The notes below the pieces were generated by a model, which saw only the letters and a program-made list of their open reading frames with translations, made no database searches and was not told the origin of the DNA. A DNA stretch of 64,000 bases from positions 1-64,000 of the forward strand of contig CATWQC010000001.1 of NCBI GenBank assembly GCA_958352845.1, read 5' to 3'. This stretch comes from an uncultured Collinsella sp. (lineage in GTDB: Bacteria > Actinomycetota > Coriobacteriia > Coriobacteriales > Coriobacteriaceae). Shown piece by piece: positions 17,728 through 25,855 of the stretch. Made by a program: the position numbers and the translations under genes. Each line of letters starts with the position of its first letter. Position 1 is the stretch's first letter.

Positions 17728-18925
17728 GCACGGTCCTAGGTTTAATAGATCGGACAAACCGCTTTACACGCAGGCGCATCGACGGGGGGAGCAGCATTTT
17801 CAGACGGTCGAAAAGAGTCGCATTCGGCGCCAGGACGGAATCAAAGACTTGTAATCCTGTAGCCTCGAACTGCTCGATAACGGCATCGCGCCTCTCCACA
17901 AGATCAGAGCGCTTATTAGGATCTTCATGCAGCAGCACATCATCCGGAGCAAGGCCGTTGTTAGAGTAGGCGACGTAATCGCCTATTTCATCGATCAATT
18001 TTGCCCCGCGCTCGGTCTTCACGATAACGGCCGAAACACCCTTCTCGGGATGTCCGCAGTCTTGGACAGACTCAGAACGCCAGGAATCACCGAGGATGAT
18101 GTCGGCAGGACTGTCGCACCCTCTGAAAGGACAGCCGTAGCAAGACGATCTGCTGATCAGGCCTTTGATGTAGGAACCATAAAAGGGATCGAATGCAGCG
18201 GGCCTCTTTATAATCCTGCCGTCGGATAACTCGATTTTTATGTTATGGCCCCATCCGAATTTCGATTTATCTCTAAAAGTCAGTGCGGTGACATCGGACT
18301 TCTCCCGAAGCTCGAGCCAGCCAACATAGGAACGAAACATGGAAGAGCTTGGTACACCGTGGCAAACAACGCTGACGGTTGTCAGCCCATCCATCGGTTT
18401 ACCCAAATAGAGACGCAGCGCGGAAACCTGACAAGGAGTACCGCTGAAGAGGACTCGCTTGCCGGATTTGAGATCGCTGAGCACTTCGGGATACGATTCG
18501 CTAGCATCGCTCTGGACATATTTGGACTTTTGCAGGAGCGCGATTTCGGCAAGCTCGGATATACCGATATGCCTGACGTGATCGACGCCATCCCAGGCGG
18601 CGCCGTAAACGCGCCCGCCGTCCGATAGTATACGTTTCGCAAGAAGGGAGAAGACGCCGCCGGACGAACTTTGCGCGAGCTCGTCCGGGTCATCGCTCTG
18701 CAAGACAGCGGCGCGAATGGCCTCCGAGTCCGCGTCGACTTGGTTTTCCGCCGGACAGGTACGCAGGCAAAGACCGCAGGAGGTGCATCTCGCTGCGTCC
18801 ACCACGGGATATTCGAAACCGTCGGGCGAGGTACGCATAGTAATAGCGGAAAAAGGGCATTTGGCCGCGCAAGCTCCGCAACCAAAGCAGGCCCGGTGAG
18901 AAACTGTGTCGATGTTCTTGCTCAA
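17720..18925 (-). CDS. FrhB-like Fe-S protein (coenzyme F420 hydrogenase/dehydrogenase beta subunit family)
   Basis: 401 residues. The frame opens at 19015, but I choose TTG 18925 (MSKNIDTVSHRACFGCGAC): AGGGGGA lies about 8 bases upstream and it starts 13 bases after the previous stop. An earlier start would overlap the upstream gene. Two [4Fe-4S] clusters are visible: C13, C16, C19, C23 and C47, C50, C53, C57. They are followed by the FrhB N- and C-terminal domains (SSSGGVFS, LFSGTPCQVSALR, VCHGVPS, then CPFRGCDSPADI-LGDSW). Such proteins are common next to polysaccharide pyruvyl transferases in surface-polysaccharide clusters, where their exact redox role is unsettled. Here it directly follows the pyruvyl transferase gene. 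F420 use is unlikely to be required. Confidence 0.85.
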   Translation of the reverse strand: MSKNIDTVSHRACFGCGACAAKCPFSAITMRTSPDGFEYPVVDAARCTSCGLCLRTCPAENQVDADSEAIRAAVLQSDDPDELAQSSSGGVFSLLAKRILSDGGRVYGAAWDGVDHVRHIGISELAEIALLQKSKYVQSDASESYPEVLSDLKSGKRVLFSGTPCQVSALRLYLGKPMDGLTTVSVVCHGVPSSSMFRSYVGWLELREKSDVTALTFRDKSKFGWGHNIKIELSDGRIIKRPAAFDPFYGSYIKGLISRSSCYGCPFRGCDSPADIILGDSWRSESVQDCGHPEKGVSAVIVKTERGAKLIDEIGDYVAYSNNGLAPDDVLLHEDPNKRSDLVERRDAVIEQFEATGLQVFDSVLAPNATLFDRLKMLLPPSMRLRVKRFVRSIKPRTVHE

Positions 18926-18938
18926 GCTAACTTTCCCC

Positions 18939-20057
18939 CTATTGCTCAAGAGCATCCAAGAGCCATTTTTTCGAAAACGTGATGAGCGACTCCACGTCGG
19001 ACAGTCGCTTCTCATAGCCCTCGATTTCCGTAGCGTTCATGTGACTGTCATAGCCATCTAGCAGACGATCCTCGGTATTCGAAAGCCTCGAGAGGCTCTC
19101 GACTCGAGAGTTTTGAGAGCGCTTGTCGGTCTCCTCAAATCTCTTGAAGCAGTAATAGTCTTTGCGGAAAATTTGAGAAAACAGCGTACCGTGCAGCGAA
19201 TCGGTTAACACGAACCGCGCGCTCGCCAGATAAGCGAGCCATTCATCGGGACCAAGCCCGTAACGCGGATTGAGCTGCTCGTCGACAGCATTTTTACCTG
19301 AACCGACAAGCGTCACGACCTCGCAGCCGAGCTCTTTTGAAATCGAATCGACAGCTTTCCTGTAAAACGGCCTATTCCCAAGGAAATAGCAGACGATTTT
19401 CCCGGGCTCAGGACATTTACCGTTGATGAGCGGGGCCCAGTCCTCTTTCGACAGGAGCAGGACAGGGTCCACAACCTGTGAAGGGCGCTCGAGACCGAGG
19501 GATTCGACAAAATCCGCGCCCGCATCTTCACGAACAGACACTGAGCTGAACGTTTTAATCAGATCGGTAATGATCTTTTTCTTCCTCTGCGTGGTGCTCG
19601 TGACACCAAAGCTGGGTGCATACGCGATTCTCTTATCGCTGTCGCTTAGAAAGGAGAGATAGAAATTCCTATTCAAAAGATAAGGGGACCAGATTTGATC
19701 AGATCCGCAGACGTATGCATCGTATTTTCCCCGTAAATCGACCAGTCCGTCTGTATCGACAATCCGATCAGTGGTCTCGATGTTCTGGCTCAAAAAGCGA
19801 TTGAATACGTCAGCCGTCGAGGATCCGAAGTCATCATGTTCCTTCTTGCGATTGAATAGCTCGCGTGCTTTGCCAGCAAATAAATCGAAGGAGTTCCGGT
19901 TGATCGCCCAGTTCAGTAGCTTTTCTTTAACGCAGGGAAGATAGTCGGCGTCGACAACGTCATGCCCTTCTGCCTTCAAAAACTGCTGTAGGGCATAAGC
20001 CTGAAGCAACGTACCGAAATTTTGATTATGGAGCCACGTTAAAATACAAATTTTCAT
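18939..20057 (-). CDS. Polysaccharide pyruvyl transferase family protein
   Basis: 372-residue protein of the CsaB-like pyruvyl transferase family, which puts a pyruvate ketal from PEP onto a sugar and gives the polymer negative charge. The N-terminal ILTWLHNQNFGTLLQAYALQ is characteristic: an N-F/Y-G-s/t-x-L-Q motif. YDAYVCGSDQIWSPYL and RIAYAPSFGV are also family hallmarks. ATG 20057 overlaps the preceding stop as TAATG. Soluble, cytoplasmic. It pairs with the FrhB-like gene downstream. Confidence 0.88.
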   Translation of the reverse strand: MKICILTWLHNQNFGTLLQAYALQQFLKAEGHDVVDADYLPCVKEKLLNWAINRNSFDLFAGKARELFNRKKEHDDFGSSTADVFNRFLSQNIETTDRIVDTDGLVDLRGKYDAYVCGSDQIWSPYLLNRNFYLSFLSDSDKRIAYAPSFGVTSTTQRKKKIITDLIKTFSSVSVREDAGADFVESLGLERPSQVVDPVLLLSKEDWAPLINGKCPEPGKIVCYFLGNRPFYRKAVDSISKELGCEVVTLVGSGKNAVDEQLNPRYGLGPDEWLAYLASARFVLTDSLHGTLFSQIFRKDYYCFKRFEETDKRSQNSRVESLSRLSNTEDRLLDGYDSHMNATEIEGYEKRLSDVESLITFSKKWLLDALEQ

Positions 20058-21166
20058 TAATTCACCGTTTCAAATAACTTCAGATAGTACTCTTCGAGCT
20101 TGGGCGCTGCCCTAAAGATGTCATAAGATTCAAGCCCCAGAGATGCTTGGGGATCGGAACGATTAACGACATCTGTGCGTGTGGTAAGGATCGCATTGGA
20201 CCAGCCCTCAATGCCCGCACTCAACGGAACGAAGCTGCACCGACCGGATAGCGCGACCTCGTTGGGGACCCTCTCAGAGCAGATGCACGGGAGACCGGAG
20301 ACCTGGGCCTCAATCGCGACCATTCCGAGGCCCTCGTACAGACTAGGGAGAACGAATAAATCAAGCGCCTGATAGACGTCCTGTACATTGGAAATCTGAC
20401 CGAGAAAACGCACCGCTGACGCAATTCCCAGCGAGCGCGCCTTTTCCTCCGCCTGCGGTCTCAACTTTCCATCGCCGCAGATAACAAGGATGGAATCAGG
20501 ATTCTGAGCATAAACCGCCTTGAAAACATCAAGCAAAAACAGCTGATTCTTCTGGGGGATGAACCTACCGATATTCCCCAATACCAGCGTATCGTCCTGC
20601 GCTCCAAGCCCAGCACGTTGCTCATCCCTAATCGATCGATTGAAAGAAAAACTGCTCAAATCGATAGCATTATTAAAGACGGTAAAATGGGATGAGCCGA
20701 ACAGCCATTTACCGGCATACTCAGTACAGGCCGCCAAATCAGTTGGATACCTTGTCGAAAACAGTTTCAAAAAGCCTTTAAGGGCATTTTTTGCAAACTC
20801 GCCTTTGCCGCTCGTCGAGTGGCTGTGGGCGATACGCACGGGTACCCCTGCCTTCTTCGCGGCGCGAAGCGGAAAGACGGAAAGCGCGTTGATATGGCTG
20901 TGCACTATCTTCCAGCCCTCTTGCGTAAAGAGGCTTTGAAGCTCTCGCTGATATTCAATCGCATGCTGGTAGGGCGGAATCTCAAAGATTCGACCACCAA
21001 GCGATTCGATCTCTTCACGTGGCACGAGCGTCGAATCTGAATCGACAAGAAAATCGAACTGGACTTTACTTCGGTCAATATGGCGATAATAGTTCATGAC
21101 AACGGCCTCGACGCCGCCGCCAACCATCTTGCCAACAATCTGGGCTACCCTAATCGGTTCAGTCAT
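20057..21166 (-). CDS. Glycosyltransferase family 4 (EpsF-like)
   Basis: 369-residue GT-B glycosyltransferase. The N-terminus (RVAQIVGKMVGGGVEAVVMN) and RIAHSHST are typical of EpsF-type enzymes of EPS operons. The C-terminal domain has GNIGRFIPQKNQLFLLD and LPSLYEGLGMVAIEAQVSGL, with the E-x7-E donor-binding motif. It begins directly after the stop of the initiating sugar transferase, so it likely adds the second sugar. No membrane helix. Confidence 0.9.
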   Translation of the reverse strand: MTEPIRVAQIVGKMVGGGVEAVVMNYYRHIDRSKVQFDFLVDSDSTLVPREEIESLGGRIFEIPPYQHAIEYQRELQSLFTQEGWKIVHSHINALSVFPLRAAKKAGVPVRIAHSHSTSGKGEFAKNALKGFLKLFSTRYPTDLAACTEYAGKWLFGSSHFTVFNNAIDLSSFSFNRSIRDEQRAGLGAQDDTLVLGNIGRFIPQKNQLFLLDVFKAVYAQNPDSILVICGDGKLRPQAEEKARSLGIASAVRFLGQISNVQDVYQALDLFVLPSLYEGLGMVAIEAQVSGLPCICSERVPNEVALSGRCSFVPLSAGIEGWSNAILTTRTDVVNRSDPQASLGLESYDIFRAAPKLEEYYLKLFETVN

Positions 21167-21928
21167 CTAGCAAGCACCGCCACCGGTAAAGACCTCAACG
21201 AGTGTGAGGAGAACGATCTTTAAATCGGTGACCACGCCGCGTTTGGCGATGTACTCCAGGTCGCGTCGGACCATGCCGTCGAAATCGGTGTCGTTGCGGT
21301 CCGTCACCTGCCACCAGCCGGTGATCCCGGGCTTCACGGCCAGGCGCTGCAGGTCGAATTCTGTGTACTCGGCCACCTCGTTGGGCAGCGGCGGGCGCGG
21401 GCCCACGACGGACATCTGGCCCAGGAACACGTTGAGGAACTGCGGGAACTCGTCGATGGAGTGCTTGCGGATGAACTTGCCGATCTTGGTGACGCGGGGG
21501 TCGTCCTTCATCTTGAACATGGCACCGGCGATCTCGTTCTGTTCCTTGAGCTCGGCGAGGCGCTCGTCGGCGTCTTTGTACATGGAGCGAAACTTCCACA
21601 TGCGGAAGGTGGAAAGGCTGCCGTCACGGTGGGTCTGGCCCACGCGGATCTGGCTGTAGAACGGGTTGCCCTCGCTCTCCAGGCGGATGGCCGCGGCGAG
21701 CACCAAGCTCGGAATGGCAATGACGGCCAGCACGCAGCCGCTGAACACGATGTCGAAGGCGCGCTTGACGGCGCGGTATGCCAGGCGCGTGCGGTCCCAG
21801 TCCTTCACGGCCTGCACGGCCTTGTAGCGCATCCTCGCGTCGCCGCCATTCATGGCCTGCGCAACAAGCGCTGCCCCCACCGGCGCGTTTTGCCCTGTCA
21901 CTTCTTTACTAGTCAAGTTCAAATCCAC
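21167..21928 (-). CDS. Initiating sugar transferase (undecaprenyl-phosphate sugar phosphotransferase)
   Basis: 253-residue bacterial sugar transferase of the WbaP/PglC type that loads the first sugar-1-phosphate on undecaprenyl phosphate. It has a single reentrant/membrane segment near residues 58-82 (IVFSGCVLAVIAIPSLVLAA). The catalytic domain follows, with FRMWKFRSMY, the HSIDEFPQ acidic pair and MSVVGPRPPLPNE. It lacks the four N-terminal helices of full WbaP. The start is GTG 21928, with its GAGGA ribosome-binding site in the loop of a hairpin (21930-21945). A lower-scoring alternative is a downstream ATG at the NGGDARMRYKA segment. First structural gene after loaP. Confidence 0.9.
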   Translation of the reverse strand: MDLNLTSKEVTGQNAPVGAALVAQAMNGGDARMRYKAVQAVKDWDRTRLAYRAVKRAFDIVFSGCVLAVIAIPSLVLAAAIRLESEGNPFYSQIRVGQTHRDGSLSTFRMWKFRSMYKDADERLAELKEQNEIAGAMFKMKDDPRVTKIGKFIRKHSIDEFPQFLNVFLGQMSVVGPRPPLPNEVAEYTEFDLQRLAVKPGITGWWQVTDRNDTDFDGMVRRDLEYIAKRGVVTDLKIVLLTLVEVFTGGGAC

Positions 21929-21929
21929 G

Positions 21930-21945
21930 TCCCTGTCCTCAGGGA
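21930..21945 (-). promoter_or_regulatory. Hairpin carrying the ribosome-binding site of the sugar transferase gene
   Basis: TCCCTG/CAGGGA stem of 6 bp with an AGGA loop, ending one base before the GTG start codon. The loop supplies part of the GAGGA Shine-Dalgarno sequence. This may tune translation or be an RNA-protein binding site. Confidence 0.55.
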
Positions 21946-21997
21946 TCCCCCAATCGATGAATTCAAATTGCGAATGAATTTCCAGTGCGACGTCTCC

Positions 21998-22588
21998 TTA
22001 CGTCTTACTGGGCACGTCCAACGGAAGCAGCTCCCTAAATGCGGAGTCGCCTTCGCCTACGTCCACCAGGCACCAGCGCTTATGACGGTCGATCTTCTTT
22101 ACTCGGGCCTCTTGCCCCACCAAGGGCCCTTGCTCTATATGCAGCACGCCGTCTTCTATGCGGGCCACGCTGTTGCGAACCACGCCGTCGTCGTCAAGCA
22201 CGCTGCGGTACCAGTCCTGCGCATCGTCCGGCATGGGCGCATAGGCCCGCTCCCTGCTGCCGGCAATGCGGCAGCCAAAACTCAACTGGGCCAAAGCCTT
22301 GTCGAGCAGGGCGGCATCGCGCGTGGCGACGAAGTAGTATTCCTTGTACATGGGTTTGGTTTGGAGCGACCAGGCGCCGTCCCGCTTAAACCAGAACTCC
22401 TTTTGCATCACAAAAGCGTCCTGCATCAGCTCGTGCGGGATAATGCGGCGGACCTTTTCGCAGGTCTCGCGCTCTTTACCGTTGGGGGTGTGGACCAGAT
22501 ACCAGTGGACGCGGCCATGCTGGCTGTTGGTAGTAGCGCCACTAAAGGCGCCGGGCAGCTTCTCTTGGCGCCGCATTGTCTGTTCCAT
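21998..22588 (-). CDS. loaP: LoaP-like transcription antiterminator (NusG paralogue)
   Basis: 196-residue NusG-family protein. VHWYLVHTPNGKERETCEKV begins the NGN domain that binds RNA polymerase. A C-terminal KOW-like segment reads GPLVGQEARVKKIDRHKRWC. LoaP proteins are NusG paralogues that head long polysaccharide or antibiotic operons, bind an RNA hairpin in the leader and suppress termination; this is known for Bacillus velezensis LoaP. Position as first gene of an 11-gene operon fits exactly. AGGGGGCGAGAG precedes the ATG. A second ATG four codons in is also possible. Confidence 0.88.
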   Translation of the reverse strand: MEQTMRRQEKLPGAFSGATTNSQHGRVHWYLVHTPNGKERETCEKVRRIIPHELMQDAFVMQKEFWFKRDGAWSLQTKPMYKEYYFVATRDAALLDKALAQLSFGCRIAGSRERAYAPMPDDAQDWYRSVLDDDGVVRNSVARIEDGVLHIEQGPLVGQEARVKKIDRHKRWCLVDVGEGDSAFRELLPLDVPSKT

Positions 22589-22678
22589 CTCTCGCCCCCT
22601 TAACTTGCTCAGCGACGCACGCGGATGCAGGGGCGTTAAGAACAGGCTTCTCGCTCGCAGCTAGGCGCAGTCGCAAAA

Positions 22679-22798
22679 GTACAGGTTTTTGTAGAGGGGT
22701 ATGGAGATGCACCCATTCGCGGCGCATTTTGTGCAATCTGGGAAAACGCGAGCAGTTTACTCGTATAATGAGCAACGTCGAAAAATACAAAAACCTGT
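22679..22798. repeat. Perfect 15-bp inverted repeat bracketing the loaP promoter
   Basis: GTACAGGTTTTTGTA at 22679-22693 and its exact reverse complement at 22784-22798, 90 bases apart. The match continues imperfectly outward as GCAAAA. One arm overlaps the -35 region and the other lies in the transcribed leader. Either a regulator binds both arms, or the RNA leader (or looped DNA) pairs. Confidence 0.7.
22762..22790 (-). promoter_or_regulatory. Candidate promoter of the loaP-polysaccharide operon
   Basis: On the minus strand, TTGTAT (22790-22785) and TATACG (22767-22762) are separated by 17 bases, giving a leader of about 165 bases before loaP. The only other genes nearby end at this region, so this is the natural promoter position. 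Confidence 0.5.
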
Positions 22799-22813
22799 AC
22801 CTTTTTGCACAAC

Positions 22814-22841
22814 AAAAAAGCCGCTCTAACCAGCGGCTTTT
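22814..22841 (-). terminator. Second terminator after thrS
   Basis: AAAAGCCGCT/AGCGGCTTTT stem with loop GGTTAGAG-type bases and a T6 run on the minus strand. It lies just downstream of the first thrS terminator. Confidence 0.85.
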
Positions 22842-22855
22842 CTTCTATAGACAAC

Positions 22856-22890
22856 AAAAAAGGCGACCGCCCGCGAGGACGATCGCCTTT
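22856..22890 (-). terminator. First terminator after thrS
   Basis: AAAGGCGA/TCGCCTTT stem with a GC-rich inner part and a T6 run on the minus strand, 23 bases after the thrS stop. With the hairpin at 22814-22841 it forms a tandem terminator insulating thrS from the polysaccharide operon. Confidence 0.88.
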
Positions 22891-22912
22891 GTAAATTCTT
22901 GTGTTGTTTGTG

Positions 22913-24676
22913 CTAGGCGCGAGTCTTGATCTCCTCAAGCACCTTGGCCACAAACTCATCAACGCTCATCTGAACGGTCTCGTTGGAGCGATCGCGGACA
23001 GAGATGTTGCCGGCCTCGACCTCCTTCTCGCCCAGGATGAGCATGTAGGGCACGCGGTCGATGCTGCGGGCCTCGCGGATCTTGTAGCCAATCTTCTCGT
23101 CGCGGTCGTCGCAGACCACGCGAATGCCGGCCTCCTCCAGCTTGGCACACACCTCGTGGGCGTAGTCGCGGCTCTTCTCAGAGACGGGAAGCGCCTTGAC
23201 CTGAACGGGAGCCAGCCAGGTGGGGAACTTGCCCGCAAAGTGCTCAATCAGAATACCGATAAAGCGCTCGATGGAGCCAAAGCACACGCGGTGCAGCATA
23301 ATGGGGCGCTTCTTGGTGCCGTCGGCGTCCACGTACTCCAGATCAAAGTTGAGCGGCATCTGGAAGTCGAGCTGGACGGTACCGCACTGCCAGGTACGAC
23401 CGAGCGAGTCCTCCAGATGGAAATCGATCTTGGGGCCGTAGAAGGCGCCGTCGCCCTCGTTGACCTCGTAGTCCATGTGCAGCTGCTCCAGAGCGGTGCG
23501 CAGGCCATCCTCGGCGCGAGCCCAGTCCTCGTCCGAACCCATGGAGTCCTCGGGTCGGGTGGAAAGTTCAACGTGGTACTTAAAGCCAAACTTCTGGTAC
23601 ACGGAGTCGATGAGGTTGACCACGCCCACGATCTCGTCGGTCAGCTGGTCGGGACGCACAAACAGGTGGGCGTCGTCCTGGTTAAAGCAGCGCACGCGGA
23701 ACAGGCCATGCAGGGCGCCGCGCAGCTCGTGGCGGTGCACCAGGCCAATCTCGCCGGCGCGGATGGGCAGCTCGCGATAGGAGTGCGGTTTGGAGGCGTA
23801 CACCAGCACGCCGCCCGGGCAGTTCATGGGCTTAATGCAGTACTCTTCGTCGTCGATGACGGTGGAGTACATGTTGTCCTTGTAGTGGTCCCAGTGGCCC
23901 GAGGTCTTCCACAGCTGCTTGTTCATGATGAGCGGCGTGGAAATCTCCACGTAGCCGGCCTTGTGGTGAATCTCGCGCCAGTAGTCCAGCAGCGTGTTCT
24001 TAAGGATCATGCCGTTGGGCAGGAAGAACGGGAAGCCGGGGGCCTCGTCGCGCATCATAAAGAGGTCCATCTCGCGGCCGATCTTGCGGTGGTCGCGCTT
24101 CTTGGCCTCCTCGAGCATGTGCATGTGCTCGTCGAGCTCTTCCTTGGTGGCAAAGGCGACGCCGTTGATGCGGGTGAGCATCTTGTTGTTCTTGTCGCCC
24201 TTCCAGTAGGCGCCCGAGACGCCGGTGAGCTTAAAGGCCTTCAGCGCCTTGGTGTAGCAGATGTGGGGGCCGACGCACATGTCGATATAGTCGCCCTGCT
24301 GGTAGAAGGTGATGCGGGCGTCGTCGTCCAGGTCGCCGATGTGCTCGACCTTGTACTTCTCGCCGCGCTCCTCCATAAGAGCGATCGCCTCGGCGCGGGG
24401 CTTCTCGTACACGGTGAACTTGAGGTTCTCCTTGACGATCTTCTTCATCTCGGCCTCGATCGCGGGGAAGTCGTCCTCGCTGATCTTGACGCCCTCGGGC
24501 AGGTCAACGTCGTAGTAGAAGCCGTTGTCGGTCGCGGGGCCGTAGGCAAAGTCGGCCTCGGGGTACAGGCGCTTGATGGCCTGCGCCATGATGTGCGCGG
24601 CGGAGTGGCGGATGACGTGCGTGACCTCGTCCTGCGGGAGCTCGGCCACCGAACCGTCATTGTAGAGTGCCTTCAT
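22913..24676 (-). CDS. thrS: Threonyl-tRNA synthetase (no TGS domain)
   Basis: 587-residue class II aminoacyl-tRNA synthetase charging tRNA-Thr. ATG 24676 is used: GGAG lies upstream, and MKALYNDGSVAELPQDEV leads directly into the editing-domain motif RHSAAHIMAQA. The sequence upstream is not conserved. Most bacterial ThrRS enzymes are about 640 residues and begin with a roughly 60-residue TGS domain; that domain is absent here, as also in some Firmicutes. Catalytic features seen include EYCIKPMNCPGG, RHELRGALHGLFRVRCF and the C-terminal anticodon-binding domain (LPVSEKSRDYAHEVCAKLEE). I see no T-box leader upstream. Confidence 0.95.
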   Translation of the reverse strand: MKALYNDGSVAELPQDEVTHVIRHSAAHIMAQAIKRLYPEADFAYGPATDNGFYYDVDLPEGVKISEDDFPAIEAEMKKIVKENLKFTVYEKPRAEAIALMEERGEKYKVEHIGDLDDDARITFYQQGDYIDMCVGPHICYTKALKAFKLTGVSGAYWKGDKNNKMLTRINGVAFATKEELDEHMHMLEEAKKRDHRKIGREMDLFMMRDEAPGFPFFLPNGMILKNTLLDYWREIHHKAGYVEISTPLIMNKQLWKTSGHWDHYKDNMYSTVIDDEEYCIKPMNCPGGVLVYASKPHSYRELPIRAGEIGLVHRHELRGALHGLFRVRCFNQDDAHLFVRPDQLTDEIVGVVNLIDSVYQKFGFKYHVELSTRPEDSMGSDEDWARAEDGLRTALEQLHMDYEVNEGDGAFYGPKIDFHLEDSLGRTWQCGTVQLDFQMPLNFDLEYVDADGTKKRPIMLHRVCFGSIERFIGILIEHFAGKFPTWLAPVQVKALPVSEKSRDYAHEVCAKLEEAGIRVVCDDRDEKIGYKIREARSIDRVPYMLILGEKEVEAGNISVRDRSNETVQMSVDEFVAKVLEEIKTRA

Positions 24677-24775
24677 GGGTATGTTTTCTCCTCTCGGATG
24701 CCTGATGCAAGTGCGTGCGATGCGCTCGGCGTTTTTGACTTGCATCATTATAGGCAGGTTGCCTTGGTATACAAG

Positions 24776-24806
24776 CGCCCGCCGCACCTTAATGGCACGG
24801 CGGGCG
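24776..24806. terminator. Hairpin between the zinc-ribbon gene and thrS
   Basis: Nine-bp stem CGCCCGCCG/CGGCGGGCG with a 13-base loop, about 100 bases after the zinc-ribbon gene stop and upstream of thrS. There is no clear T-run on the minus strand; GATTTTCT follows on the plus strand. A weak terminator call. Confidence 0.4.
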
Positions 24807-24901
24807 ATTTTCTACGCATGCTTCATCGTGTGGGGCGGGGCTGCGGGGTGCGCGTGCTTGCGGCGCGCCCGTGGCTTGCGGCCGGCCCGGCGATGGATGC
24901 G

Positions 24902-25333
24902 TTACTGAATGCGAGTTCGGCAGTAGGGGCAGACCTTCCAGTGCGCGTCGAGCGGGCGATGGCAGCTGGGGCACACGTTGCGAACCTGGGTGTCGCACAC
25001 CGGGCAGACGACAAAGTCCTTCTCGATAGGGGCGCCGCACTGCGGGCAGGTGCCGTACTGAGCAAGCTGGCGCTCGCGCAGGGCCATGTCCAGCTCCTGC
25101 TCCTCGCGGTCGGCCGCGTAGGAGTGCGGGCGCAGGACCAGGTAGGCGATGAGACCAACAAACGGAATGAGGGCGATAATGCCCCATGTCACGTAGGCGC
25201 TGGCGCCGCGGCGGCGAGCGTCGATGAACACATAGACGACCGACAGCACATACAGGGCGATGATAAAGCCCACGAAGGCATAGATGACGCCCATAAGCTG
25301 CGGTGACATGAGCTCGTTGATGTATTTGGACAT
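24902..25333 (-). CDS. Small membrane protein with zinc-ribbon domains
   Basis: 143 residues. Two hydrophobic segments lie near the N-terminus (about 12-38 and 46-67), with VFIDARRRGASAYVTWGIIA between or at their edge. A charged linker follows, then two treble-clef zinc ribbons: CPQCGAPIEKDFVVCPVC and CPSCHRPLDAHWKVCPYC. The combination resembles the widespread PLDc_N-like/zinc-ribbon membrane proteins of unknown function. The zinc ribbons would face the cytoplasm. The gene is monocistronic; the TGTAACA repeat array lies in the region upstream of it. Confidence 0.8.
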   Translation of the reverse strand: MSKYINELMSPQLMGVIYAFVGFIIALYVLSVVYVFIDARRRGASAYVTWGIIALIPFVGLIAYLVLRPHSYAADREEQELDMALRERQLAQYGTCPQCGAPIEKDFVVCPVCDTQVRNVCPSCHRPLDAHWKVCPYCRTRIQ

Positions 25334-25433
25334 TGAGGTGTACCTTTCGGAATATTTACAGTCCGGTCAAGTTTACCACGGGGTTTGTTTATATGGGACC
25401 ACGGCTAGGGGCGGCGCCGGCGCGGACACAAAC

Positions 25434-25731
25434 ATCTCAATCTGAAACAGGTGGGAGCGAAATCCGGTCCTAGATGTTACGGATCGAGACAAACGGAGGA
25501 CCCGCCAGACTAACGTCTCAATCTGTAACATCTGGGACCCAAACCCTCGTCTAACTGTTACAGATCGAGACGTTCAAAATCCGCCGGAAGGTTCGTCTTG
25601 ATCTGTAACATCTAGAACCCAAATCATCAGCTAACTGTTACAGATTGAGACAAAGAAAGCCGTCCGCACCGAATATCTCAATCTGTAACAGTAACTCGGC
25701 AAAAACAGTCCCAGATGTTACAGATTGAGAC
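25434..25731. repeat. Array of four 57-bp palindromic repeats with 23-24-bp spacers
   Basis: Units at 25434-25490, 25515-25571, 25595-25651 and 25675-25731. Each is an inverted repeat with arms of the form GTCTCAATCTGTAACA and TGTTACAGATTGAGAC around a 25-base variable centre. Every unit is exactly 57 bp, and the spacers are 24, 23 and 23 bp. The array fills most of the 567-base gap between the divergent zinc-ribbon gene and the glp-like operon. No coding sequence is seen in it. It is not a CRISPR: the repeats are long palindromes, the central sequences are related, and no cas genes are near. Confidence 0.9.
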
Positions 25732-25855
25732 AAATCTCCGACACCGAAGGTGGCATACGAGGTTGCCGACGTTGCCGGGTCTCCCCTCGTCTGCCGTTGG
25801 CGGGTGTTGCGGGGCTGTTCGCCGCATTGCCGCCGCGCTGGGGGTGTGCAGACCG

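Noticed and set aside
22542..22790. Minus-strand 82-codon frame upstream of loaP
   Set aside because: It overlaps the loaP start and the promoter region, and has no ribosome-binding site or recognisable motif.
22901..25306. Long plus-strand frame over thrS and the zinc-ribbon gene
   Set aside because: Antisense shadow; the minus strand has clear homology.
25434..25731. CRISPR array
   Set aside because: Repeats are 57-bp palindromes with related, not unique, centres; spacers are only 23-24 bp; and no cas genes are present.
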